Under the pieces are notes generated by a model that was not told where the DNA came from, did not search any database, and worked only from the letters and a program-made list of their open reading frames with translations. The position numbers and the translations under genes were made by a program. A DNA stretch of 64,000 bases from CAZLDI01 sp964558415. GTDB lineage: Bacteria > Chloroflexota > Dehalococcoidia > SM23-28-2 > RBG-16-64-32. The stretch covers positions 1 through 64,000 of the forward strand of contig CAZLDI010000011.1 in the NCBI GenBank assembly GCA_964558415.1, read 5' to 3'. This document shows, one piece after another, positions 8,965 to 17,658 of this stretch; position 1 is the first letter of the stretch, and each line of letters starts with the position of its first letter.

Positions 8965-11265
8965 TTATTGCTTCGCGAGGCCGACGGCAGCCTCTTGTTC
9001 AACGTTGCGTATCGGGTCGCGGCCGGACACCTCGACGATTACGCGCTTGAGCTTGCCGGTGAACGAGAAGGGTGCCTGGTAGTCGTCGGAGACGGGCGCG
9101 CCGCCGTCGTAGCCGCAGTGCAAGGCTTCGCCGATCCCGAAGAGGATAGGGACTGTGATCGGGAAGGTTGATTCGCCGACGACGCGGCCGTTGATGAGCA
9201 GGCGCGCATCTCCGCCCGCGCCGAAAGGTTGCGCTCCGGTCTTATCGAACTCGAAGGACAAAGTGCAGGCGCCGGTCGGTATCTCCTCCGACGATTCCAT
9301 TCTGTAGTGGCCGCGGGCGAGGAGGTTGTAGTCATAGCGGAGACGGCCATCCTTTACGTAGAGGGAGATGCCGCCAAAACGGCTGCCGATTGCCAGGAGG
9401 ACGCCCTCTGCGCCTTCCTCCGGGATCTCGACCTCGGCGGTGATGGTGTGGGAGCGGTTCTTGACGTTCGCTGCGGCCAGGAAGTCGATGGGGGCGCCGC
9501 CCGGACGGTAGACGAAGCGATGACGCTGGCCGCCAGGTCGTGGCCTGGCCCGGCCGCGACCAGAGAAGGTCGCCTGTAGTGGCAGCACGTTGTTACGCGC
9601 TGCTTCGATCCACCACAATTCCTGCAGCTCGCGGAGCTTGTCGGGGCGCTCCGTCGCCAGGTCGTGGCTCTCGGAGAAGTCCTCGGCGACGTGGTAGAGC
9701 TCCCAGACATCTTCGTCGAACGGTCGCGTCGGGTCGGTGACGCCGTCGTAGATCATCCCCTCGGTACCGTGGTAGGTGACCGCCTTCCAGCCCTTGTGGT
9801 AGATGGCGCGGTTGCCGAGCATCTCGTAGTACTGCGTTTCGTGGTTGCTCGCGGATTCCGTATCGTCGAGGGTCGAGGCGAAGCTGATGCCCTGCAGCGG
9901 CGACTGCGTTATTCCCTTGATCTGGTGGGGCGGATCGATGTTAAGGATGTCGAGGAGCGTCGGCGTCACGTCGACGACGTGGGCATACTGGCTGCGGACT
10001 TCGCCGCGGGCCTTGATCCGTTCCGGCCAGTGGATGACACAGAAGTCGGCGACGCCGCCCTCGTGGACCTCTCGCTTCCAGCGCTGGAAGGGGGTGTTGC
10101 CAGCCCAGGCCCAGCCGAACGGATAGTGGTTGTAGGCGCGGGGCGTTCCCAGCTCATCGATGCGCGCGAGGCACTCGTCCACTGACTCGGGAAGGCGGTT
10201 GAAGAAAGCGGCTTCGTTGAGGGAACCGTTGGGGCCTCCCTCAGCGCTGGCGCCGTTGTCCGAGATGGCGACGATGATCGTATTGTCCAGCTCGCCGAGC
10301 TCAGCGATGAAGTCGATCAGGCGGCCGATCTGGTGATCGGTGTGGGAGATGAAGCCGGCGAACACCTCCATCATGCGGGCGTAGAGGTGCTTCTCGTCTG
10401 CGGGCAGCGCTTCCCACGCCTGGATCCAGTGAGGACGGGGCGTCAGTTCGGTGTTTGGCGGGACGATACCCATCTCCTTCTGGCGCTGGAGTATCGTCTC
10501 GCGGGCCTTGTCCCAGCCCATCTCGAACTTACCGCGATACTTCTCGATCCACTCGGGCGGGGCGTGATGGGGGGCGTGGCCTGCGCCTGTGCAGAAGTAA
10601 AGGAAGAACGGTTTGCTGGCCTCGACGTTTCGGAGGTCGGTCAGGAACTCGATCGCCTTGTCGGCGAGGTCTTCGGTCAGGTGGTAACCCTCCTCCGCCG
10701 GGCGTGGCTGATGCACCGCGTGATTGTCAGCGACAAGCTCGGGGTTGTACTGGTCGGTGTCGCCGCCCATGAAGCCGTAGAAGCGCTCGAAGCCACGGCC
10801 GAGAGGCCAGCGGTCGCGACGGGCGCCCATGTTCATGTCTATCTGAGGAGTGAGGTGCCATTTGCCCACAGCGTAGGCGGCGTAGCCGAGTGGTGTGAGC
10901 ATCTCCGGGAGGAGGCCGATCTCGAAGGGTATCTCGCAGGTGTAGCCGGGGAAGCCGGCGGGGAACTCCACGATGCCGGCCATCGCGTTGGTGTGGTGGT
11001 TGCGGCCCGTGAGGAGCGCCGAGCGGGTGGGGGAACAGAGGGCGGTAGTGTGAAAGTTACTGTAGCGTAGGCCGTTCTGCGCCAGGCGGTCAAGGTTTGG
11101 TGTCTCGCAGAAGCCACCGAAGGGGCTGATCTGCCCGTAGCCCACGTCGTCAAGGACGATGTAAACGATGTTCGGAGCGCCGTCCCTGGCCTTGATCGGC
11201 TGCGGCCACGCCGGCGTCGACTCCTGGATAGTGCGTCCGATGACGCCCTCGAAACGCTGAGGCAT
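8965..11265 (-). CDS. Type I sulfatase (arylsulfatase)
   Basis: A 766-residue sulfatase of the alkaline phosphatase superfamily. The N-terminus has the metal-binding 'IVLDDVGYGQ', and the type I signature CSPTRSALLTGR starts at Cys77, the residue converted to formylglycine. Later blocks 'GKWHL' and 'ISDNGAS' supply further active-site residues. It is longer than the roughly 530-residue Pseudomonas AtsA; the extra C-terminal 200 residues (beta-rich, 'FTGKLKRVIVEV') resemble those of long AtsD-like sulfatases. No signal peptide, so cytoplasmic or exported folded. A strong ribosome binding site (caggagg) precedes the ATG. It is co-oriented with the FGE gene just downstream. Confidence 0.9.
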   Translation of the reverse strand: MPQRFEGVIGRTIQESTPAWPQPIKARDGAPNIVYIVLDDVGYGQISPFGGFCETPNLDRLAQNGLRYSNFHTTALCSPTRSALLTGRNHHTNAMAGIVEFPAGFPGYTCEIPFEIGLLPEMLTPLGYAAYAVGKWHLTPQIDMNMGARRDRWPLGRGFERFYGFMGGDTDQYNPELVADNHAVHQPRPAEEGYHLTEDLADKAIEFLTDLRNVEASKPFFLYFCTGAGHAPHHAPPEWIEKYRGKFEMGWDKARETILQRQKEMGIVPPNTELTPRPHWIQAWEALPADEKHLYARMMEVFAGFISHTDHQIGRLIDFIAELGELDNTIIVAISDNGASAEGGPNGSLNEAAFFNRLPESVDECLARIDELGTPRAYNHYPFGWAWAGNTPFQRWKREVHEGGVADFCVIHWPERIKARGEVRSQYAHVVDVTPTLLDILNIDPPHQIKGITQSPLQGISFASTLDDTESASNHETQYYEMLGNRAIYHKGWKAVTYHGTEGMIYDGVTDPTRPFDEDVWELYHVAEDFSESHDLATERPDKLRELQELWWIEAARNNVLPLQATFSGRGRARPRPGGQRHRFVYRPGGAPIDFLAAANVKNRSHTITAEVEIPEEGAEGVLLAIGSRFGGISLYVKDGRLRYDYNLLARGHYRMESSEEIPTGACTLSFEFDKTGAQPFGAGGDARLLINGRVVGESTFPITVPILFGIGEALHCGYDGGAPVSDDYQAPFSFTGKLKRVIVEVSGRDPIRNVEQEAAVGLAKQ

Positions 11266-11363
11266 GTGTGCGACCTCCTGGGTTTGTGGTGCGGAATATC
11301 ATAACAGAGGCGCAGAGCTGAGTGCCGGTGCCGAGTGAGCGCTGGTCTGCTGCCTGTTTCAGA

Positions 11364-11942
11364 TCAACCGTTATCACTCTCAAACTCCCGGAAGATACGG
11401 GAGGGGGTTGGGCCAGTCTGGCCCTGGTACTTGGAGCCAAGGCCGGGGGAGCCGTAGGGGCGGTCAACGGGAGTGGAGAGCGCGTAGAAGCTGATCTGCG
11501 CGATCCGCATCCCGTAGTAGAGCGCGATGGGCATCTGAGACTGATTCGATAGCTCCAGCGTCAGCCTACCGGTCCAGCCCGGGTCTACATAACCCGCAGT
11601 CGCATGGACGAGCAGACCAAGGCGTCCGAGTGAGGACTTGCCGTCGACGCGAGCGACGATGTCGTCCGGGAGGGTGATGGTCTCTACGGTGGAGCCGAGG
11701 CAGAAGGCGCCCGGCTGGATCACGAACGGCTGGGCGTGCCCGACGGTCACGATCTCTGTCAGGTCGTCGACGGATTCGCGGACGTCCACGAAGGGGCGTG
11801 AGGTGACACGGAAAGTGCGGAACTCGGCGTCCAGGCGGAGGTCAACGGAGGCGGGTTGAATGGCGCTTTGATCCAGGGGGTCGATAGTCAGGCGCCCGGA
11901 GGCGAGTGCCTCTTTGATGGTGTTGTCGCTGAGAACGGACAT
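11364..11942 (-). CDS. dcd: dCTP deaminase
   Basis: A 192-residue dCTP deaminase, which converts dCTP to dUTP (or directly to dUMP in bifunctional forms) for thymidylate synthesis. The N-terminal 'IQPASVDLRL' and the central 'VDGKSSLGRLGLLVHATAGYV' (residues about 108-128) carry nucleotide-binding and catalytic residues; 'LTLELSNQS' and the C-terminal 'SKYQGQTGPTPS' lid also match. Length is standard. It is divergent from the ECF sigma gene, with about 100 bases between the starts. Confidence 0.92.
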   Translation of the reverse strand: MSVLSDNTIKEALASGRLTIDPLDQSAIQPASVDLRLDAEFRTFRVTSRPFVDVRESVDDLTEIVTVGHAQPFVIQPGAFCLGSTVETITLPDDIVARVDGKSSLGRLGLLVHATAGYVDPGWTGRLTLELSNQSQMPIALYYGMRIAQISFYALSTPVDRPYGSPGLGSKYQGQTGPTPSRIFREFESDNG

Positions 11943-12028
11943 ATGGATAGCGTCAGGGGCAAAGAGTCAAGGGTCAAGGCGTGGCTAAGGCGTAACGCTG
12001 CTCCATTTTCGCGCGTCCGAACCGTTGG

Positions 12029-12034
12029 TATGAT
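12029..12034 (+). promoter_or_regulatory. -10-like hexamer TATGAT before ECF sigma gene
   Basis: TATGAT overlaps the ATG codons at 12030 and 12033. If it is the -10 element, transcription would start near 12041 and translation at the in-frame GTG at 12045, only a few nt into the message. It therefore decides the start choice for the sigma factor. Confidence 0.4.
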
Positions 12035-12044
12035 GCGACACGGC

Positions 12045-12638
12045 GTGGCGAACGCAAAAGCGAAAGAGTGGGACGAGCGAGAGGCGGACCTGGTGGACCG
12101 CCTGAAGGCGCGCTCGTCTGAAGCCTGGACGGAGGCGTTCACCCGCCACCACCGCACCATCTTCCGCTATATCCACGCGAGGGTCTTCGACTCGTCGACA
12201 ACAGAGGATCTTGCTTCAGCGGTCTTCCTGGAAGCGATGCGCGGGATCGATGCTTATCAGTATCGTGGCCGGCCTGTACTCGCCTGGCTCTACCGTATCT
12301 CGAGGAACGTCGTGAGCGATCACCAGCGGAAGCTGCTTGGGCGGCCCTACCCGTTGCGGGTGTTGCGGTCGGTGATAGGCAGCACCTCCACCGCTGAGAG
12401 CCTGGATGCCCCGGCACGGACGGCGGACTCGGCCGATGAGCCGCAACTGCTAGTCGAGCGGATGGACCTGAGGAGCGCGCTGCGGACGCTGACGGGCGCC
12501 CAGCGGGAGGTGGTGATCCTGCGCTTTTTCGTGGGGCTGGACACGCCGGAGATTGCGGCGATGCTTGGTAAGGCGCCGGCGGCGACTTACTCACTGGAGG
12601 CGCGCGCGCTGGCCGCTCTCCGCAAGCAGTTGCGTTAA
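12045..12638 (+). CDS. ECF-type RNA polymerase sigma factor
   Basis: A sigma-70 family protein of about 197 residues with only regions 2 and 4. Region 2 is seen in 'EAFTRHHRTIFRYIHARV' and 'DLASAVFLEAM', with 'YRGRPVLAWLYRISRNVVSDH' as the -10 recognition part. Region 4 is 'GAQREVVILRFFVGLDTPEIAAML' split over the C-terminus, ending in a helix that would contact the -35 element. Alternative starts are ATG at 12030 or 12033. The next gene, 70 bases downstream, encodes a membrane protein with a short cytosolic N-terminus and is the likely anti-sigma partner. Confidence 0.85.
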   Translation: MANAKAKEWDEREADLVDRLKARSSEAWTEAFTRHHRTIFRYIHARVFDSSTTEDLASAVFLEAMRGIDAYQYRGRPVLAWLYRISRNVVSDHQRKLLGRPYPLRVLRSVIGSTSTAESLDAPARTADSADEPQLLVERMDLRSALRTLTGAQREVVILRFFVGLDTPEIAAMLGKAPAATYSLEARALAALRKQLR

Positions 12639-12708
12639 CCCGCGAGAATTTTCGGGCGTCAGCGACGAATTTGGCGGGCGAGCGCCGATAGACCATGTGG
12701 AGACATTG

Positions 12709-13782
12709 ATGGACAGCAACCTCAAGGAGACGATCGCGGCCTGTATCGCGGAGCTGGAGAACGGCTCCAGCGATGTCGAAGCGTGCCTGCGCCGGTATCC
12801 TGAGCTCGCCGCGGAATTGCGGCCTCAGCTGGAGCTGTGGACGGCCCTCCGCGCAAGCGCGAAGGTGGATCCGGAGCCCGGAGCCGTGGCTCGAACGCAT
12901 CAGCGAGTGCTCGCGGGGCTGTCCGATCACCAGGGAGGCTCACGCATGGTCCCAATGACACCAGTGCTCGCCAGAGCGGCAGCCGTCGTAGTTGGCGCGC
13001 TCCTTCTCGCAGGCGGCGCAGCGGGCGCCTCGGCCTCGCTGGGCGGACCCGGCACAGCGGTCCTGGACTTTGTTGGCGTGGTGGAGGAGAGTGGGGACGG
13101 CGATAACAACGACGGGGATGCCCTGAACGAAAACGCCAACCAGAACGCGTCTGAGCACTGCGAAAACGCGAGCCAGGGCCGGAACAACGCGAGCAGCAAT
13201 TCTCGCGGAGGTGAGCACGCCAACGAGCGCGCGTTCCAGGGCGGTAACGGCGACGCTAACTGCGATAAGAATGATGACCGCGTGTGCGAGGGAGATGAAC
13301 CTGAAGCATCTTCCTCGCCCGACGGCTCAGCGGAGGCTTCGCCTGAAGCCGATGATGAAGGGGACGAAGCTGCAGACGATGCAGATGATGCAGAAGACGG
13401 CGACGTGGACGACGTAGACGGCGATGGCGAAGACGACGATGGCGAAGACGCCAGCGATGACAGCGAAGTCGAAATCGATGACGTTGACGCTGCCGACGAC
13501 GAGGCGGACGCCGATGAGGACGAGGGCAACGACGACTGTGAGATAGAGGACGCCGACGTGGACGAAGCCGACGTTAACGACGGTAACCATGAATGCCCGG
13601 ACGGGCCTTCTTCAGAGCAACCGCCCGCCGTGGACGGTGATGACGACGATTGCGGATTGGGCAACGACCAAGAGGGCGAGCCGGGAAACTCGGAAGACGC
13701 TCCCGGCCACGACGATGACGGCGACCCCGCGAACGACGCCAGCGACACCGACCAGGAAGACGACAGTGCTAGCGACAGCTAG
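12709..13782 (+). CDS. Membrane protein with acidic Asp/Glu-rich tail, probable anti-sigma partner
   Basis: A 357-residue protein in three parts. Residues 1-80 are a soluble helical domain with 'VEACLRRYPELAAELRP', a motif I associate with proteins encoded next to Chloroflexota ECF sigma genes. Residues about 86-106 form one transmembrane helix. Residues about 115-357 are an exported region, first Asn/Gly-rich and then almost entirely Asp, Glu, Ala and Gly with a few spaced cysteines. Runs such as DDGEDASDDSE resemble low-affinity calcium-binding or polyanionic segments. There is no zinc-finger anti-sigma motif. Following directly after the sigma gene, it may sense envelope charge or divalent cations; that role is inferred from position only. 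Start ATG at 12709. Confidence 0.6.
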   Translation: MDSNLKETIAACIAELENGSSDVEACLRRYPELAAELRPQLELWTALRASAKVDPEPGAVARTHQRVLAGLSDHQGGSRMVPMTPVLARAAAVVVGALLLAGGAAGASASLGGPGTAVLDFVGVVEESGDGDNNDGDALNENANQNASEHCENASQGRNNASSNSRGGEHANERAFQGGNGDANCDKNDDRVCEGDEPEASSSPDGSAEASPEADDEGDEAADDADDAEDGDVDDVDGDGEDDDGEDASDDSEVEIDDVDAADDEADADEDEGNDDCEIEDADVDEADVNDGNHECPDGPSSEQPPAVDGDDDDCGLGNDQEGEPGNSEDAPGHDDDGDPANDASDTDQEDDSASDS

Positions 13783-13832
13783 CGCATCCTAATACTTGCA
13801 GGTAATTACGACCTGACCTGACCTCCCCATAG

Positions 13833-13862
13833 CAGAAGGCCCGCTGTTTGGCGGGCCTTCTG
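13833..13862. terminator. Bidirectional intrinsic terminator
   Basis: A perfect 12-bp stem (cagaaggcccgc with gcgggccttctg) and 6-base loop, flanked by a short T-rich run on the right. It sits between two convergent genes (12709 and 13890) and could serve both. Confidence 0.8.
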
Positions 13863-13889
13863 TTTGTCTGCGGGTTTGGTGAGTCCTGG

Positions 13890-14900
13890 CTACTGGATGG
13901 CGAACGTCACGCTGATCTGGGCGAACACCTGCACCTCGCTGGCCTGTCCCTCGATGAACGGCACGCCACCGAGCGGGTAGGGTCCCGCGTAGCCGGCGCC
14001 GCACACTGTGCCGCCGTAGGGGGAGTACGAGTAGTTGGAGGCGCCGATAACGTCGCCTGCCGTTATGCCGAGAGCCTGCGCGAAGGCGGTGACGCGGTCG
14101 TTCGCGTCTTCTACGGCTGCCTTCATCGCCTCGACCTCCAGCGCTGAGCAGTCCGTCACGGTGTAAGAGACGTTGGCGTTGGATAGTGAGATGTCCGTGA
14201 GGCCGGCCGCGGCGTCCGTTGCAGCGGTGACAGCAGAGTCCAGCGACTCGAGGTTCGTTACGGTCGCTCGGAGCGTGGCGCTGCTGGAGTACTTGTCGAA
14301 GTAGCCTTGCCCGATGAACTCGATGTCGGCGCGGGCGATGCCGGCGCCGGTGAGCGCGTCGATCACGGGCTGAAGATCGTCTTCAGTGATCGGCTCTACA
14401 GCCTGGAGGTCGGTCGCAAAGTCCCCAGGAGAGGGCTCGCCGACAGCGATGCCGGAACCAGAGCTGGAGCGCGTCTCCGGGACGGGGAATGGCTCTATGC
14501 CATCGCCGTAGGCATTGCTGTAGAAGTAGAACTCAGCGATCGCGCTATCGGCGGCTGTGGTGGCGGAGCCATAGCCCTGTACCGTCACGCCATTACCACC
14601 TTCTTGCAGGAACGGGAAGGGCGCGATGTCTCCGCCCTTGCCGAATGAGAGGTCTGTGGACGAACGGGATTGGGCGCCCGCGTTCCCGATCAGTGGTTGG
14701 TCGGCGGGCGCGGCGCCAGTGCCGTCACTCTCATTGGCACTCGCTCCGAGCTGTTCTGCTATTGAAGCGAGCACAAGCCCCTTTTGTGTGCGGATGTCCT
14801 TGACGCCATCGTCACCGTCGCCGCCGCCGCACGCGGCCAGCGTCGCGAGCGCCGCGGCTATCAGCAGCGATCCAAAGATCATTCGAGTCCTTGTCTTCAT
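13890..14900 (-). CDS. SIMPL (DUF541) domain lipoprotein
   Basis: A 336-residue secreted lipoprotein. The N-terminus has basic residues, a hydrophobic core and a lipobox 'LAAC' at about residues 21-24, so it should be anchored outside the membrane. The mature part matches SIMPL/DUF541: 'VTVQGYGSATTAADSAIAEF' near residue 100, 'DLQPVIDALTGAGIA' and the C-terminal 'ALEVEAMKAAVEDANDRVTAFAQAL'. The molecular function of the family is not established. The ATG at 14900 was chosen because a strong ribosome binding site (ggagggaaagg) lies just upstream. Confidence 0.85.
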   Translation of the reverse strand: MKTRTRMIFGSLLIAAALATLAACGGGDGDDGVKDIRTQKGLVLASIAEQLGASANESDGTGAAPADQPLIGNAGAQSRSSTDLSFGKGGDIAPFPFLQEGGNGVTVQGYGSATTAADSAIAEFYFYSNAYGDGIEPFPVPETRSSSGSGIAVGEPSPGDFATDLQAVEPITEDDLQPVIDALTGAGIARADIEFIGQGYFDKYSSSATLRATVTNLESLDSAVTAATDAAAGLTDISLSNANVSYTVTDCSALEVEAMKAAVEDANDRVTAFAQALGITAGDVIGASNYSYSPYGGTVCGAGYAGPYPLGGVPFIEGQASEVQVFAQISVTFAIQ

Positions 14901-14968
14901 TGTCCTTTCCCTCCTTACATGGCCGTTCATCGGTTACAACGTTGTGTTGGCGCAATTGGCTCCCATAG

Positions 14969-15910
14969 TTAATCAGCCGACCCGCGCCGTGCCGCGCGCA
15001 TCAGGGCAAGAGATGTCGTGATCACGAGAACGAGCGCTGCAGCCAGCGCCAGCTCGACGAAGCGCAGGGCGGAAGGGCCATCGTCGGGCGATTGGGCGGA
15101 CTCCAGGTTCTGCGCATTCACATCCGTTCCCGTCTCGGTAGCGCTTTTGGCATCGACCTCATCGGTGTTTGCACCGTCGTCGAGCGTCGCGGAAGGGGCG
15201 CCTCCGATGCAATCCGCGTCGTCTAGAAGTCCGGCGGGGGCAGGGACCGACGGATCCGGCGCGGGTTCGGGGGTGGGCCCAGGCGCCGTTGTCGCTGCCG
15301 GGGTACCAGTCCCGAACGGCAGGCCAATAGCATCGGACCCGGGTTCGCCTTCCACGCGATCGCCCTCGCAGTACGGCGCGTTTCCACTTCGGGATTCGCC
15401 ACCGGCGTCCCCATCTGCTGGTGAGCCGTTGTAGATGGGGAACTGGTCCTGTGCCGCGGAGGTTGCTGCGGCCTCCAGGTCGGCGGAGTCGCTGAAGGGC
15501 GCGTTCTGCGCGCCGGACGCGGCGTCGCGCTCCGACGTCAGCTTTTCGCTGCTTTGCTCTGAGCCGAGGTTGCCCGCGTCGACTACGATAACGACGGCGA
15601 GGGCGACCGCCAGTGCCGCGCCCGCCAGGCGCATGCCGGCCGCGGCCGCGGGAGTGGCGAATACGGGCGAACGCGCCGGACGGCCGGCCATCTGCGGCGT
15701 TAGAGTGAACGACCGCGGCGCTCTGATCTGCGGCAGTGCGCGGACAGCCCGAGTCACGGCGCGCAGCTCCGCCAGCTTGTTGCGGCAACCGGCGCAGCCA
15801 GCGAGGTGGCGCTCGAGCGCCGCAATCTCACTTGAAGAGAGCTCGCCGTCAATGTAGGCCGAGATGCGGTCCCGGTGCTTCTGGTGTGGATTAAATCCAA
15901 ACAAGGTCAT
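14969..15910 (-). CDS. Zinc-finger anti-sigma factor (zf-HC2)
   Basis: A 313-residue protein starting with an anti-sigma zinc-finger domain (ISAYIDGELSSSEIAALERHLAGCAGC; His and the CxxC lie at about residues 34-41). Two hydrophobic segments follow, at about residues 88-110 and 287-305. The region between is Ser/Gly/Asp/Pro-rich and probably extracytoplasmic. Its ATG overlaps the stop of the upstream sigma gene (ATGA), the standard layout for a sigma/anti-sigma pair. It should hold the sigma factor at the membrane until a signal releases it; the signal is unknown. Confidence 0.85.
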   Translation of the reverse strand: MTLFGFNPHQKHRDRISAYIDGELSSSEIAALERHLAGCAGCRNKLAELRAVTRAVRALPQIRAPRSFTLTPQMAGRPARSPVFATPAAAAGMRLAGAALAVALAVVIVVDAGNLGSEQSSEKLTSERDAASGAQNAPFSDSADLEAAATSAAQDQFPIYNGSPADGDAGGESRSGNAPYCEGDRVEGEPGSDAIGLPFGTGTPAATTAPGPTPEPAPDPSVPAPAGLLDDADCIGGAPSATLDDGANTDEVDAKSATETGTDVNAQNLESAQSPDDGPSALRFVELALAAALVLVITTSLALMRAARRGSAD

Positions 15911-16515
15911 GGGTCCTCACTTGATTGACGGAATCGGGACGGCAAAAGTTCCCGCTGTTCCAGGAGGATCGCCCGTAAGCGCAGGCGAGCACGGCTTATG
16001 CGAGACTTAACGGTGCCCAACGAGACGTTCATCGCCTGGGCGATCTCAAGGTAGTCCAGACCTTGCACGTCGCAAAGGACTACGGCGAGGCGTTGGTCCG
16101 GCGGCAGCCTCGCGAGCGCTACCTGAATGAGGGCGCCCAGCTCGGTCTGCTCGACGAGCTGGTCCGGGGATGCGTCCCCACTTGCGATCTCGAACGGGCG
16201 CTCGCCTTCGCCGGTTGGCACGTCCAGCGAGGTTGACGGGCGCGCTTTACGGCGTCGCATCTCGTCGTAGCAGGCGTTGGACGCGATACGGAAGAGCCAG
16301 GCGCGGAACGAACCTCCCCGAAACGTGTGCAGAGAGCGAAAGGCGGAAATGAACGCGTCCTGCGTGGCGTCCTCCGCGCTGGGTGGCGACGCCAGCATGC
16401 GAAGGCAGAGGTTGTACAGGGCATGCTGGTGGCGTTCTACCAGACGGTTGAAGGCACCGAGGTCGCCTGCCCGGCTGCGGTCGATTAGTTGCTGTTCGTC
16501 GATATCTTCCTGCAC
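15907..16515 (-). CDS. ECF-type RNA polymerase sigma factor
   Basis: About 202 residues with clear region 2 ('FNRLVERHQHALYNLCLRML', 'DATQDAFISAFRSL', 'FRAWLFRIASNACYDEMRRR') and region 4 ('LPPDQRLAVVLCDVQGLDY' with 'SLGTVKSRISRARLRLR'). This is a canonical SigE/RpoE-like ECF factor. Frame allows GTG starts at 16521 and 16515; a TAGAAT hexamer at 16525-16530 on the same strand favours 16515 with a near-absent leader. It overlaps its anti-sigma gene by four bases. Confidence 0.92.
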   Translation of the reverse strand: MQEDIDEQQLIDRSRAGDLGAFNRLVERHQHALYNLCLRMLASPPSAEDATQDAFISAFRSLHTFRGGSFRAWLFRIASNACYDEMRRRKARPSTSLDVPTGEGERPFEIASGDASPDQLVEQTELGALIQVALARLPPDQRLAVVLCDVQGLDYLEIAQAMNVSLGTVKSRISRARLRLRAILLEQRELLPSRFRQSSEDP

Positions 16516-16611
16516 CGGCACACCATTCTAGCAGCGGAGATACAGCCGCGCGCTGCCGGATAGGAAACCGAAGGGCGAGTGGCTTCGTCTAATATCAGAA
16601 GGAGCCGCTGC

Positions 16612-16617
16612 TATAAT
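16612..16617 (+). promoter_or_regulatory. Consensus -10 TATAAT before lepB
   Basis: A perfect TATAAT ends 12 nt before the ATG at 16630, with no Shine-Dalgarno sequence between, so the transcript would have a leader of only about 6 nt. I see no good -35 hexamer at the usual spacing. Confidence 0.55.
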
Positions 16618-16629
16618 GAATTGGCCCCA

Positions 16630-17658
16630 ATGACCGATTTCAAGGATAAGAACGAAATGCGGGCGGGTGAGGGGGCGGAGACGCGATTCGAGCCGGTTTC
16701 GCAACTGCACTACGACCCGCTCTTCAAGCCGTGGCAGGAAGCTGCGGATATCGAGAGTCCCGGCCAGGCTACGTCCGACCCGCTGGGCGCAGGCTGGGTA
16801 CGATCGAAGTCTGCCGGCGCGACAACGCATGGCGACGCGATCTCCTGGGGAGTTCCGGCGGCTTCCCCGTACCGGGCCTCGTCGGCCGCCTATCCAGACC
16901 GATACCAGCCGCCGTATGCTGGGCGCCTCTCAAGGCTGGATCAGAGGATGGGCGATGGGACGATCGCGCTTCCGCGCCCGGAACGACGCTGGCTGGTCAC
17001 GATCCGTGAGGCCGCGGAGACGCTTCTGCTGGCAGCGCTGATCTTCCTGGCCGTGCGCGCTTCGTTCCAGAACTTTCGTGTGGAAGGCGCCAGCATGACG
17101 CCGAGCCTGCTGCACGGAGAGTATCTCATCGTCAACAAGCTGAGTTATGCCGAGATCGACATGAGCGTTTTCGATTTCCTGCCGTTCTACGAGGCGGGCG
17201 AGAACGACGTGCACCATCTCTGGGGCTCGCCGTCACGCGGTGATGTCATCGTCTTTCGCGCACCTACGTCTGTGAGCCGTGATTTCATCAAACGCATCAT
17301 CGGCGTTCCCGGCGATGCGGTGTCGATCGAGGAGGGGACGGGTGTGGTGTCTGTAAACGGCCAGCCACTGACCGAGCCGTATATCAACGGAATGACGGGT
17401 TGCGGGGCTTCGTGCTCATGGACGATACCGCAGGCCCGAAGCTCGGAAGCCCTTGCGGAGTGCGGCTCCAGCCACTGTTACTTTGTGATGGGAGACAACC
17501 GCCAAAACAGCAGCGATTCCCGCCAGGGTTGGCTGGTACCGGAGGAGAACATCGTCGGCAAGGCGCTGATCACCTACTGGCACGACGGTGCGCCGGACGT
17601 TGACTTCGCGCCGAACCGGTCCGTTGGCATAGTCGACGAGGCGGTGGCGGAACAGTAG
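16630..17658 (+). CDS. lepB: Signal peptidase I
   Basis: A 342-residue type I signal peptidase, the membrane serine protease that removes signal peptides from exported proteins. A long hydrophilic N-terminus of about 125 residues comes first, then one transmembrane helix (ETLLLAALIFLAVRA). Box B is 'RVEGASMTPSLLHGEYLIV' with the catalytic Ser, box D is 'FIKRIIGVPGD' with the catalytic Lys, and box E is 'MGDNRQNSSDSR'. The extended N-terminal tail is unusual and of unknown role. The ATG at 16630 fits the upstream -10. pyrE begins at the base after the stop codon. Confidence 0.93.
   Translation: MTDFKDKNEMRAGEGAETRFEPVSQLHYDPLFKPWQEAADIESPGQATSDPLGAGWVRSKSAGATTHGDAISWGVPAASPYRASSAAYPDRYQPPYAGRLSRLDQRMGDGTIALPRPERRWLVTIREAAETLLLAALIFLAVRASFQNFRVEGASMTPSLLHGEYLIVNKLSYAEIDMSVFDFLPFYEAGENDVHHLWGSPSRGDVIVFRAPTSVSRDFIKRIIGVPGDAVSIEEGTGVVSVNGQPLTEPYINGMTGCGASCSWTIPQARSSEALAECGSSHCYFVMGDNRQNSSDSRQGWLVPEENIVGKALITYWHDGAPDVDFAPNRSVGIVDEAVAEQ

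Noticed and set aside
12927..13748. Ser/Pro-rich 273-residue protein on the minus strand
   Set aside because: It is the mirror of the acidic tail of the plus-strand gene; low-complexity codons keep several frames open.
13846..14147. 99-residue plus-strand protein after the terminator
   Set aside because: Antisense to the SIMPL lipoprotein, which has a lipobox and family motifs.
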